Shown here: positions 34,847-45,162 of the stretch, one piece after another
Layout: every line of letters begins with the position of its first letter
Numbering within the stretch: position 1 is the first letter of the stretch
Source: Dipteris shenzhenensis
Taxonomy: Eukaryota; Polypodiophyta; Polypodiopsida; Gleicheniales
Assembly (NCBI GenBank): GCA_047967505.1
Contig: CM106540.1
Reading direction: 5' to 3' (one strand)
DNA: 64,000 nucleotides
Program-made: the position numbers and the translations under genes
The notes under the pieces: model-generated
What the model saw: only the letters and a program-made list of their open reading frames with translations
Told to the model about the DNA's origin: nothing
Database searches by the model: none

Positions 34847-36044
34847 GTTTTTTAAAAAATTTATAAAGCGAAAAGCTTTATAATAGAGAGAAAAATACGA
34901 TGTCCACTTCCCTAGTATTTGTTCGAGGTTTTGGATTTATCTTCAAAGTTGACACGCTTTTCTTTGATTCTTGTTCTTGCCTTTTGATCCCACTCTTTCG
35001 CTTTCTTCGATCTTGAACTACGATCCTCTGCTTTTAATTATGGCGAGGCGAAAGAGTTTAAAAGCTTATGGGTAATGCACCTTGGAGGCTTTGAAAAAGA
35101 AGAGGAAAATAAAAAATGAGCCTTAAAAAGGGAAAGGGGTAATAAAAGAACTATGATGTGGCTTTCCCTAAGGTTTTCTAAACCTTAGATGACGTGGCCT
35201 TCTTCAAGTCTGTTCTCTTTTGCAGGTGGAGTCGTAGGTGTAGTCGCCGCAAATTCTAATGACAACTCTTCCACTCTTGTTGATTGCCTGAAACCATCAT
35301 TTGATCATACACCGTGACAATTTTCAACGACCAGCAAGTTGCACCTTTGGACCTGTGTCTATTTTGTATTCTTCTGAACCATCCTTCAAATCATGCCCAT
35401 CCATACAGAACAGTGTTCTACATTGTCTCCTTACTGAAACCTGCCTCAGATTGTAAGCAAACAAATAACATTTCCTCTTCATCCTTGCACGGAATTGTCC
35501 GCCATCCACAGTGCAATGAACAAATACACTCAAGAGCCACAGTTGATTCACGCATGTCCCCAAGACCTTCAATGACTTATAGTAGATAAGAGATGCCATG
35601 ATTCATCATCAAAACACAGAGTTACCACAAAAGCAAGCACTTCGACTCAGCTCCCACAATCCCACCAAGAGGGCACCGATGCCTCTGCAACTCCCTTTCA
35701 CTTGCGGATTAATTGCGTAGCTGTCTCGCTGGATCATCCAGTGATAATCACATTATCTACCTTCGTAATTCAATCATGGAGCTGCCTCTATATCATACGT
35801 AGCAAAAATTGCACAAGGGCTCGCTTATACCATCAACCACACCTTGTCTCCCTTCACGGCTCAATCAGCAAGAACCGCAGAAACCACCACTAAGCTTAGT
35901 GGGAGAAGCCCACACTAAGAACACCGTGAGCAACCAAGAACCAGCCAATGCTCTGACAAGCCCATCAAAATGAACTCTCTCTTACACTTGTGAGCAAGCC
36001 TTCTGCCCTCTTCATTTGTTGCAAAACTGCGCCTTTAATCAACT
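34847..36044 (-). other. Leader of gypsy C, no gene seen
   Basis: About 1.2 kb between the primer site and the gag start on the minus reading. Short frames on both strands have no recognisable domain. Confidence 0.45.
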
Positions 36045-36196
36045 GCTCTGATACCAATGTGATACATCTTCAACAACAGAGGGCCCTGCACCTTGTCCAT
36101 CCAGCACGGTTTCGTAGAGTGCCCCTCCTTTGCCTACATGTGGCGCCATGTGTCCTCTTGGACCTTTCACTTTTAGCCCTCTCTTGGGCATACTAC
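36045..36196 (-). repeat. Primer site and truncated 5' LTR of gypsy C
   Basis: 36045-36056 is the complement of TGGTATCAGAGC. The LTR starts at 36058 (TGTGATACATC) and breaks off near 36196, where copia integrase sequence starts. Confidence 0.8.
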
Positions 36197-36362
36197 TTTC
36201 ATTGATGACTACTCCAGAAAGACTTGGGTATTGTATTCAAATTGTTCAAGAACCTATTAGAGAATGAAACAAGTAAAAAGATTAAGATTTTCGGGTTTGC
36301 CAGTGTTGGAGAATATAAATCTGCAGCCTTTATGGCTTCTTGCAGAAAATGTGGCATACAGA
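36197..36362 (+). pseudogene. Copia E integrase, left part
   Basis: The plus strand reads FIDDYSRKTWVY, followed in shifted frames by a block matching N-E-T-x-K-K-I-K and a KSAAFMASCRKCGIQ-like end. This is the copia integrase core just before its conserved P-Q-Q-N-G site. The conserved Asp region is degenerate. The frame stops where copia D is inserted, and the missing remainder resumes at 50700. Confidence 0.8.
36358..36362 (+). repeat. Target-site duplication of copia D, left copy (acaga)
   Basis: Identical to acaga at 50695-50699. Removing one copy and the insert restores the reading frame of the copia E integrase across the junction. Confidence 0.95.
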
Positions 36363-36632
36363 TGTTAGAATTATAGATATAATTCAGCAGTGACCAATGT
36401 AATATAATAAGCTAGTTAGGGGCACTTTTCCCTCTTTAAGAGGTTTTTCCCCCTAACCGCAGTTAGTTCACTAACTATGGTTAGTGACTACTAAGGTTTT
36501 GTCACTAGGACAAAACCTTATCTCTCACTCATTGAGTTGTATTCTTCACACTCTTCTATTGCAACTAAGCTTTCAGCTTCCAAGCTTTCAGCTCTCACTC
36601 TCTTGCTCTCTCTCACTCTCCATTCTCTCACA
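36363..36632 (+). repeat. 5' LTR of copia D
   Basis: It starts TGTTAGAATTATAG and ends CATTCTCTCACA. It contains an internal inverted motif (aaggttttgtcactaggacaaaacctt, 36493-36519) and a CT-rich 3' part. It is followed at 36635 by a primer site. Confidence 0.95.
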
Positions 36633-36634
36633 TT

Positions 36635-36646
36635 TGGTATTAGAGC
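36635..36646 (+). other. Primer-binding site of copia D (TGGTATTAGAGC)
   Basis: One base off the initiator-Met consensus TGGTATCAGAGC (C to T), two bases after the LTR end. Confidence 0.85.
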
Positions 36647-36717
36647 ATTAGATCCAGCTTCCTACGACTTCCCCGTTGAGCTCCAGCTGCAACTCAGCTT
36701 CGCTGCTACACATCGTC

Positions 36718-37152
36718 CGTACAGTCCGTACGACTGTACGGAACCTGCACTCGGTTTCTGCACGTCCGTACCTGTAGTACTGCTCCAGCTCCATCCGTAC
36801 GTTTCGCACCTGCAGACTCGAAATTCGCACTGTACTGTTCCTGCTCGCTGTACATCGCAACTGTACCGTACCAGTTGTACCAGCAGTACAGTGCCGTACC
36901 AGTCGTACAGCTCATCGCCGTACAGCCCCGTACGTACTAACGCCGTCGTACCGCCGTACAGATCTGCACCACATGTGGTGCCGTCGTCCGTACTCCGTAC
37001 AGCTCCAGTCGTTACTCCGTACCTTCGTACGGTCATCCGTACAACGTACGAATTTCGTACAAGACCGTACACTGATAGTTCCGTACTGTCAGCTCAGTGT
37101 CCGTACACTTCTGTTGCAGGCCTTCTGTGCAGATTTTTATTTCTGTAGGTAC
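36718..37152 (+). promoter_or_regulatory. Cluster of ~30 GTAC motifs in the copia D leader
   Basis: By eye, about 30 GTAC tetramers occur in 435 bases, most as CCGTAC or TCGTAC; about two would be expected by chance. Two are full matches to the published SBP/SPL consensus TNCGTACAA (37036-37044 and 37054-37062). SBP-domain proteins, including the copper-response regulators SPL7 and CRR1, recognise a GTAC core. An open frame across this region on both strands is a by-product of the repeated word and is not called as a gene. A regulatory role is inference. Confidence 0.5.
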
Positions 37153-37261
37153 TCGAGCAGTTAGTTTTTTGGCAGGCATTGTTTGCAGATAGCCATTGTT
37201 TGGCTCAGTTTTTTGGAAGAAATTTTGGAGCTACACTTGGAGCAAACATTGCAGATTTGGT

Positions 37262-37530
37262 CTGAAATTTGGGGCTTTTTGCTGAAATTGCAAAATTTGG
37301 GGCTTTCTGTACTTCTGCCCCTTTCTGGTTGCAATTTCAAGCTCGAAATTTGGGGCTTTTAGTTCTGCAGTACAATTTCATGAAGAAATTCGGGGATTTG
37401 TGATTACACTGCAATTTTGCAGTAAAATTTGGGGCTTTTGCAGACAGAGCGCAATTCTTGCAACATTTGGGGCTTTTGATCTATTTGCCCCTTTTCGGTT
37501 GCAATTTCAGGCCTATTTTGGGGCTTTTGT
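37262..37530 (+). repeat. Degenerate minisatellite, aaatttggggctttt core
   Basis: Seven spaced copies of a core close to aaatttggggctttt occur at about 37268, 37298, 37348, 37386, 37424, 37463 and 37511, interleaved with caatttt/gcaatttc words. It lies in the copia D leader after the GTAC cluster. Confidence 0.8.
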
Positions 37531-37644
37531 GTTGGGAGAGCAATTTTTGGAGTTTTCAGTTCATACTGCCTTTCTTGGAGTGTTTTGCAGCACTTTTGGC
37601 AGATTCTGGAGAGTTTCTGACGCTTGGACAGATTTCTGACAGCG

Positions 37645-37657
37645 CAAGTACGGAAAT
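37645..37657 (+). repeat. Target-site duplication of the LINE, left copy
   Basis: caagtacggaaat (13 bases) recurs exactly at 45929-45941. A T9 run, the LINE poly(A) tail on the minus strand, follows at 37659-37667. Confidence 0.95.
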
Positions 37658-37789
37658 ATTTTTTTTTGCCGAAATAACAGTGCTAATTATATTACTTCGA
37701 GAACAAGATACAAAAGGTCAGCTTGTAGCTGACGGGCTGCGTTCACAAATCGGACACAGCCCTAAAAGGTAACAAAATAAATCACTCTC

Positions 37790-40700
37790 TCACGGCGGGA
37801 TAAGGCGAGTGTGAATGAACAGCCATCGGGGTGGTGAGTAGCGCCACCGAAGGCCCTGCGAAGTCTGCTCGAAGAAGAGGCCCTGAGTGTTCCAAGCCCG
37901 GAGGAAGCGTCTCCGCTTCTCTTGACCGGACCGGGAATCTCCCTGAATCTGGTCCCACTGGCCTCTGAGGGTATGAATAATCTCGCACCAAATATTAGTC
38001 ATGAGCTGGGCAGTCGATAAGGAGGTGCCACCGAGGATCTGCGCGCAACGCGAGGTCCAAATGTGCCACCCTGCTATGCTGCTCATAATCTCCCAGACTG
38101 GCTGCCTCTCCTGAACTCCTGTATCTGCCTCTGCTAGGTGCTGCGGGATACCCTCGAGCGGCCCCCATGTACCCTGTGTGATAAGGAAAGTGGGGTCCTG
38201 CTGGCATGCCTCGAATAAGTGATGTAGACCAGGTGCGGTGCTGCACCAACAGAACGCGCCCCACGTGATCAAGCCTAGCTCTGGTGCTGCGCGAGTGAGA
38301 ATCCCGAAAGTCCACCTCCACACTTCCTGGGCGCGAGTGCAGCTCCACAGGCCGTGTTTTGGTGACTCCTCAACCTCATGGCAGATCTGACAGCGTCCGT
38401 CCTGGCCTATCTGTCTCAACCAGCTCCCCACCGGAAGACCTTTGTGGGCGAGAAACCACAGGAAGTAGGAGATCTTCCGCGGCCGCCAGCTCTCCCACAA
38501 GGCCTTCCAGAAGGCCTGCAAAAAGAATCTGGAAATACCCTGTGCATACCAGCTGGGCCGTTGGGTGGGGGGGTGGCTCTGCATCCTCCCAAGAACTCGC
38601 CTGCCCAAAGTCGTGCTGTAGGCAAAGAAGGAGGTCGGCCCCTGTCCTGTCACAATCTCTGGCCAACTCCACTCTCCTGGGTCCCAATCAAGCTCTGACA
38701 AGGCCCGCCCCTCCCAGAGCCAGAGTCGCCAAAGCTGCATCTGATCCTGCTCAATGCTAGGATCGGTACGCCAGACCTTCCCCAAAAGGCCTACGATCCG
38801 AACCCTCTGCCATGGGAGTAGGGGGTCGATGAGTGCATCCTCTCTCCTGAGTCGTCCATCCCCCATAACCGCGAAGAAGGAAATAGAGGAGTCGTCCATA
38901 CGTCCTGCGACCACCAGTGGGATGCCACGGGGGGTGAACTGTCCTAGCCAACGGTCGTCACCAGGCATGAGGATCTGAGGCTCAGGTGGAACCAACCAAT
39001 CAGCTGGGATCGCGCCGTCGATCTCCGTGCGTCTCGCCTGGGCTCCACGTGCACCTCCAGCTGCGTCTGCGAGATCAGCCGTCTCCAAATGTCTGTACGT
39101 GTCCCTCCAAACTCGAAGGGACCGGGCTGGCCCCCTCATCCAACCATCCCACCTGATATGTGATCTCTCCCCCAACTGAAGGCTCGGCATCTCTGACCTG
39201 ATCATTCCGGATAAGCGGCTGGCGATCGATCTCCTCCTGACAGCGGGGAGGGGACTGAATGAGACTGAGGCGGAGCCGCCTCCAAACCATGAGGAGGCTA
39301 CGAACGAGTGGGGAACGGGGCTGAGTGAGCGGGGAGGAAGTGAAGATCCACCTGAGGGACGAGAGCCACTCTCCACCTCGGCGCGGGACACAAGAACCGA
39401 CCCCCTGCTGAAGTAGCATCTTCCACGTCTGCCCCCCCGGGGTCAAACCACAGATGACTAACTTGCCTAACAAGGCCTGACTTTGCAGCTCTGGATCGAT
39501 GACTCCCAGGCCTCCCTCAGCCTGCGGAAGAATAACTGTCTGCCAAGCAACCCTGGCTCTGGTATCTCTGAGGCCATCCTCCCCGGACCAAAGGAAGTTC
39601 CGAACCAGCCTCCTAAGCTGTGCCACACTGGATCTCGAGAAACACCAACAGGAAGCCACATACCAAGCCGTGGCAAGGAGGACTTGGTTGACTACCAAGG
39701 CACGACCTGCAAGGGAAAGCTTAGCAGTGCTCCAGAAAGCCAGCTTCCGTCGGATGGAATCTAGCACCGGGAGAAACTGCTGAGCTGGCGTGATGTCAAG
39801 GCCGACCTGAAAACCCAGGTATCTAGCTGTCTGTCCCCGCGGGATCCACCTGAAACCCAAAAACCTCCCCCACTGAGAACGCGCCCCGGGGTCTGTGAGA
39901 AAACCAACTGATTTGTTCCAGTTGATTTTCGCACCAGCAGCCGAACAGAAGACCTCCAGGGCCATCCTCACCCTCTCCAGCATCAACTCATCCTCCTGGA
40001 CATACAGGGTTGTGTCATCCGCGTACTCCGAGTCCAAGAGCTCCGTGTCCTCCCAGAGGGGAAGGCGAACACCCCTGATCCCTGTAGACCTCGCTCGAAG
40101 GTAGTAAGTCATAGCCTCGGCGAAGAAGAGAAACAGGTAAGGAGCAAGGGGGCAGCCCTGACGCACTGATCTCTCCAAGCTAAAACGCTCACCCATCCTG
40201 CCTCCAATGATGACTCTGCTAAAAGCTGTCCTGTACAAAGCTGAAATACCCTGAATCCAACCTGCTAGGAAACCTAGCCGCTCCAGAGTCCCCTCCAGAA
40301 AGGACCAGTCCACCCGATCATAGGCCTTCTCAAAGTCGAGAAGTAGGATGGCAAGGTGTGATCCGCTGTGCTGAGCCCACTCCGCCGCCTCTGAAAAGGT
40401 GAAGACATTATCCAGGATACTGCGATCCTGGACAAAGCCTGTCTGAGTGTCATGAATGAGGTCTGGAAGTAGAGGCCGAACTCTGGCGCTGATCATCTTG
40501 GCGAGGATTTTGTAGGCAGTGGTAAGGAGACTGATCGGGCGCCACTGACGGATCTCCTGTCTATCTCCTCCCTTCGGGATGAGGCAAATCAGTCCCGAGG
40601 AGAGGCTCTCTGGCATATAACCGCTGCTGAAAATCCTCTGAAGAGCTGCTAGGAGGGGCTGATGGATCTGGTCCCAGAAGGAGGTGAAGAATGCCCGGGA

Positions 40701-42178
40701 TAGCCCATCCTCACCGGGGCACTTCTGTCCATCGATGGCCATCAAGGCCTCCAGCATCTCATCCGTGGTAAACGGTGCCAACAACGTCGCCTGCATGCTA
40801 GGCTGGACCAAGGAAGGAGTGTGTCTCCACACCTCCTCACGGGCACGACGAGTACGAGGAGCAAGCGGCTCCTGCTGGAAAAGGGTCCTGTAGAAGTCGG
40901 TGGCCAATCCCAAGACCTCTCCCGGATCCGTAACGATGTGTCCCTCCGCTGTCCTGAGGCTCCGAAGCTGATCACCTGCGGCTCTCTGGCCATGTGTCCT
41001 GAAGAACTCCCTGCACATCCGGTCACCCTTCCGAGCCCAAAAGGAGAGAGAGGCGTGATAGGAAAACTCTGAGCGACGCTGGAGTGTCTCCTCAAGAAGG
41101 GCTCTGGCTCGAAGGGCCTGGATCCGAAGCTCCTCCGAGCCTGGGGATGCCTGCTGGAGCCGCTCAATGGAGGCGAGGTCCCTCCGAAGAGCTCTCTCTC
41201 TACCCCACCACTCCTGTCGAACCTGTAGGGCTGCGAGCTGGCAGATCTGGCTGGACTCCTGCAAAGCCTGCGCCACCGAATCAACCAGATCCGCGCACTC
41301 GCCCCAGTCTCTATCCCAAAGACTGCAAATACTGCTGCGCACGTCCTCCCTCGAGAAAATGGAGTCGGGAATCCGGCATGAGCGGGGGGAAGGGCCTGAG
41401 CTGCCGAATCTAATGATAAGAGCACAGGCGCATGGTCGGAGAGTGTCATCCTTGGAACTATACCGGCCTGACCGCCTCTGCTGATGGCCCAATCACTAAC
41501 GTAAAATCTATCCAGCCTCTCCAGGAGTCTGCCTCCTTCCCTGCGGAAGCCCCACGAGAAGTCCAAGCTCCCGTGCCAACGCCAGAAGGACGGGTCTCGC
41601 CAACAGTCCCTTCCTCCTGTCGCAAAGATAAAAGAGTCCCAAGCGGACTGCTCTGCCTGAGACATACCTGTAAACTCCGGTCCTCTGCCCTGCTGGTCCT
41701 CCAAGGTCTCCAAATTGTTGAAGTCACCTCCAACAATCCAAGAATCCATGTCGGGGAGAATCCCTGTAAGTGTCCTCCAGAAGGTGGCTCTACAACGGAG
41801 ATCTGTGGGAGCATAAATGTTGAGGATTCCAACTCTGGAGCCCTCCAATTCCAGGCCTACCCAAAGGGCACGACCTGGAATCAACGTGCCATGACCGAAA
41901 ACTCCCTGGGCTAGCTGCTCTCCCACGGAAGTATAGACACCACCACTCCTCCCCAGTGCGCCGATCGAGGGCTCCCAATAAGTGTGAGAGCGACCAGGGA
42001 GAATCTTCCCGCATCTACGGGAGTGAGCCGCCGAAAGCTTGTGCTCCTGGAGCAGAAGTACATCCAAACGACTAATCACTGCTGGCTGAAGTTCCTGTCT
42101 CAAAATGAGCTTCCTAGGACCACGGGTGCCAGAAGAGTGAAACCCGTTCACATTCCAGGATACGAGGTGTAGGCTCAT
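37790..42178 (-). pseudogene. LINE ORF2: endonuclease, reverse transcriptase, zf-RVT
   Basis: The start is the minus-strand ATG at 42178 (MSLHLVSWNVNGFHSSGTRG). The APE-type endonuclease follows (LLLQEHKLS, VGGDFNNLETL, LSDHAPVLL; about residues 1-265). The frame then shifts near 41380, at a run of six C (minus reading). The reverse transcriptase frame (41366-39200) shows CLIPKGGDRQEIRQWRPISL, QTGFVQDRSILDNV, LLDFEKAYDRVDW and the catalytic EYADDTTLYV. A second shift near 39180 leads into a frame with ISYFLWFLAHKGLPVGSWL and CQICHEVEESPKHGLWSC, the plant zf-RVT pattern. It ends at 37790. Catalytic residues look intact, so only two indels separate this from an open ORF2. Confidence 0.9.
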
Positions 42179-45162
42179 GGTGAGGACTGGGAGGCAGCGA
42201 ACAACTGTCTGCTCGCGGTCGAGGTCGAAGAAGAAGCTGACATTTCGGAGTGGAGGCGCTGGCGCTTATGGAAAGGTTTGGAGGGGGAGGCGGGGTCGTC
42301 CATCCCGTCCTTCAACACCTTCAGCAAAGGCGAGAGGCCTTTGGTACCATGAATGAAAGCTTTCTCGAGCCAGCTCGAGATCTCTGAGGTGGACATCCCG
42401 TAGAAGGCACAGAGTTTCTGAGGAGTCCAGGCTCTGACATCTTGGGGGAGGGGCCAAGACAGGGGGGCCTGAGGATCACAATCAGTCTGAATCGTTTGGC
42501 GGCGCAGTGCCACCGCAGGCGCACGTCACCCTCGGACCACTGAGTCTCGAGAAGGTGCCCACCGGACGGGCCTATCCAGGAGCAAATCTGAGCATGCGTC
42601 TGCTGCCTGAGAGCCTCCCAGACCGAGTCGTCTGTCCAGGTCTCGGTGCCGTCGCTAAGGAACGTGAAAGCAAAGCTAGGGCCATCCCTAGGGGCCAAGG
42701 CGGCTATCTTCCCATCCGCCCCTTTGCGGAGCAGGAAGATACTGATGTCGAGGCAAGCAAGGAAGGTCCCGAGGTCGGCCACATCCAAGTAGTCCCAGGG
42801 GCCAGATCTGTAAAAGTCGCGGGGGAGCTCTCTCTCCTGAAGCTGAGGCCCGTCAGAGTCTGCCACTGAGGGGCTAGCGGACGGAGAAGCCTGCTCCGGT
42901 GGTGGTGTAGACTCAGGGTGTCCTGCCAGCGGAGGGGGAGGGGGAGGAGGCTGGGGAAAAGGCAGCTCAGGCTCCTCAGGGGCGGCTAGCGGAAGAGAAG
43001 GAGGGGGAGCGGGGGCTGCCCTCGGCTGAGGAACCGTCGGAGTAGCTAGCTCTGCGGGGGAGCTGAAAGAGGCGGGGGGGGGGAGGGATGGGGCTGCATC
43101 TGGAGCTGGGGCTGAGAAGGAGGGGGAGAAGACTGAGGAGGACGAGGGGGCTGAAGCTGCGGGTCAGGAGACATGGGGTGCAGTTGGCGGATGGGCTGGG
43201 GCTGAATGGGAAGAGGTTGGGGAGAGGAAGAGAGGGGGACCTGAGGCTGTGGAGGGCGGGCTACCGTCGAAGAAGATGCTCTCCCATGTCCCTGGGGCGG
43301 CTGCCTGTCGGGTCTCTGAGGTGCAGCTACAGGCGAGAGGCCTTTGGTACCATGAATGAAAGCTTTCTCGAGCCAGCTCGAGATCTCTGAGGTGGACATC
43401 CCGTAGAAGGCACGGAGTTTCTGAGGAGTCCAGGCTCTGACATCTTGGGGGAGGGGCCAAGACAGGGGGGCCTGAGGATCACAATCAGTCTGAATCGTTT
43501 GGCGGCGCAGTGCCACCGCAGGCGCACGTCACCCTCGGACCACTGAGTCTCGAGAAGGTGCCCACCGGACGGGCCTATCCAGGAGCAAATCTGAGCATGC
43601 GTCTGCTGCCTGAGAGCCTCCCAGACCGAGTCGTCTGTCCAGGTCTCGGTGCCGTCGCTAAGGAACGTGAAAGCAAAGCTAGGGCCATCCCTAGGGGCCA
43701 AGGCGGCTATCTTCCCATCCGCCCCTTTGCGGAGCAGGAAGATACTGATGTCGAGGCAAGCAAGGAAGGTCCCGAGGTCGGCCACATCCAAGTAGTCCCA
43801 GGGGCCAGATCTGTAAAAGTCGCGGGGGAGCTCTCTCTCCTGAAGCTGAGGCCCGTCAGAGTCTGCCACTGAGGGGCTAGCGGACGAAGAAGCCTGCTCC
43901 GGTGGTGGTGTAGACTCAGGGTGTCCTGCCAGCGGAGGGGGAGGGGGAGGAGGCTGGGGAAAAGGCAGCTCAGGCTCCTCAGGGGCGGCTAGCGGAAGAG
44001 AAGAAGGAGGGGGAGCGGGGGCTGCCCTCGGCTGAGGAACCGTCGGAGTAGCTAGCTCTGCGGGGGAGCTGAAAGAGGCGGGGGGGGGGAGGGATGGGGC
44101 TGCATCTGGAGCTGGGGCTGAGAAGGAGGGGGAGAAGACTGAGGAGGACGAGGGGGCTGAAGCTGCGGGTCAGGAGACATGGGGTGCAGTTGGCGGATGG
44201 GCTGGGGCTGAATGGGAAGAGGTTGGGGAGAGGAAGAGAGGGGGACCTGAGGCTGTGGAGGGCGGGCTACCGTCGAAGAAGATGCTCTCCCATGTCCCTG
44301 GGGCGGCTGCCTGTCGGGTCTCTGAGGTGCAGCTACAGGCTGGGTAACCTCTGCCTCCTTGCCTTTATCAGAAATCTTCTTGTTCTTTCCTCTTTTCCTT
44401 GTAACCTCAGTCCAGCCGCCAGCTATCTCTGGTCCGGGCTCCGGCTGCCTCTACTCCTCCTGGCGTGGCTGCCCAGAAGGGGGGGGAGGGGGCGGAGAGG
44501 GGGGAGGCGGGGGAGGCCGAGAAGAGCTGGCGAAGCGTGGGCAAACAGCCGCCAGGTGCCCAAAGCCGTGACACCTCAGACACTGTTCTGGCTGTCCGGT
44601 GACTACTAGCAGGATCCGCCACAGCCACACGGACTCGGGGGGCTCCTGCCGTAGTCACCGCATCGGCGAAAGTATCATGCATAACCCAGCCGAAGTGGGA
44701 GCCCAGGTCCCTAACAATCGGCCGCAGCTCAGCAGCAAGACCAGGAAAAACTAGCGTCACTGGATGGCGAGGTATACGGAACCGAGCATCAAAATGTGCT
44801 GCGCTGAATCCACGGTACCACGGGACTATCACGATAATCTTTCCATCCACTGACGTGGGGGAGCCAGCAATCAGGTTGCTCGCAGCTTTCGCACTGGAGA
44901 GTTTAAGCCAGAAGATGCCCCTTCCCATAAGGGCCACCTCCTCAATATGGCTGTCCTCTAGCATGAGAGTGGACTGGAGCCAGTCCCTGATGGCTGATCT
45001 GGAGGGGGAATGTCCAATGACTCTGCCATAGACAGAGGTAAGGGCAAAGTCATTGGCAACCTCCTGAACCCGAGATGATTGCTGCTCTGTCAGGATGACG
45101 CGGTAGGCATCTGGAGAGGGAGGGACCGTCTGGGCCTCCGGTTCCGGGCAGGGAGCCGCCAT
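42175..45162 (-). pseudogene. LINE ORF1: DUF4283-like domain, zinc knuckle, Pro-rich and repeated C-terminal domain
   Basis: The likely start is the minus-strand ATG at 45162 (MAAPCPEPEAQTVPPSPDAY). The first domain (SAIRDWLQSTLMLEDSHIE, ALMGRGIFWLKLSS, VIVPWYRGFSAAHFD) resembles the DUF4283 N-terminal domain of plant L1 ORF1. A zinc knuckle (CLRCHGFGHLAAVC) follows in another frame near 44580-44540, then Pro-rich linkers. A domain starting DGPQLQERELPRDFYRSGPW and containing WDYLDVADLGTFLACLDIS then appears twice, in the tandem copies at 43869 and 42866. I do not recognise it. The end reads WTPQKLRAFYGMSTSEISSW, in a shifted frame after a run of C. Confidence 0.8.
42328..44336 (-). repeat. 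Near-identical ~1.0-kb tandem duplication in LINE ORF1
   Basis: The unit runs from gcgagaggcctttggtacc to gtgcagctacag and occurs at about 42328-43330 and 43331-44336. By eye the copies differ at only a handful of bases (gcacagag/gcacggag, gacggagaag/gacgaagaag, one 3-base indel and one G-run length). It duplicates a Pro-rich linker and the unrecognised C-terminal domain. Confidence 0.9.

Larger units (their letters stand above)
31438..36196 (-). mobile_element. Ty3/gypsy element C, minus strand, lacking RT
   Basis: The 3' LTR is at 31438-31782 (TGTGATACATC to acgcaaca), with a polypurine tract just inside (pyrimidines ttcccttcccttt at 31783-31795). The 5' LTR starts at 36058 next to an initiator-Met primer site. 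Minus-strand order is gag, protease, an RNase H remnant and the integrase core. No reverse transcriptase block was found between protease and RNase H. The right LTR is shortened and ends at about 36196, where copia E begins. Confidence 0.8.

Noticed and set aside
36537-37148. Open frame of 203 codons across the copia D LTR and leader
   Set aside because: It begins inside the LTR and is Tyr/Val/Ser-rich only because of the repeated GTAC words; the opposite strand is open for the same reason.
42507-44609. Plus-strand frames of 100-171 codons opposite LINE ORF1
   Set aside because: Antisense shadows in GC-rich coding DNA; the two copies are identical only because the DNA is duplicated.
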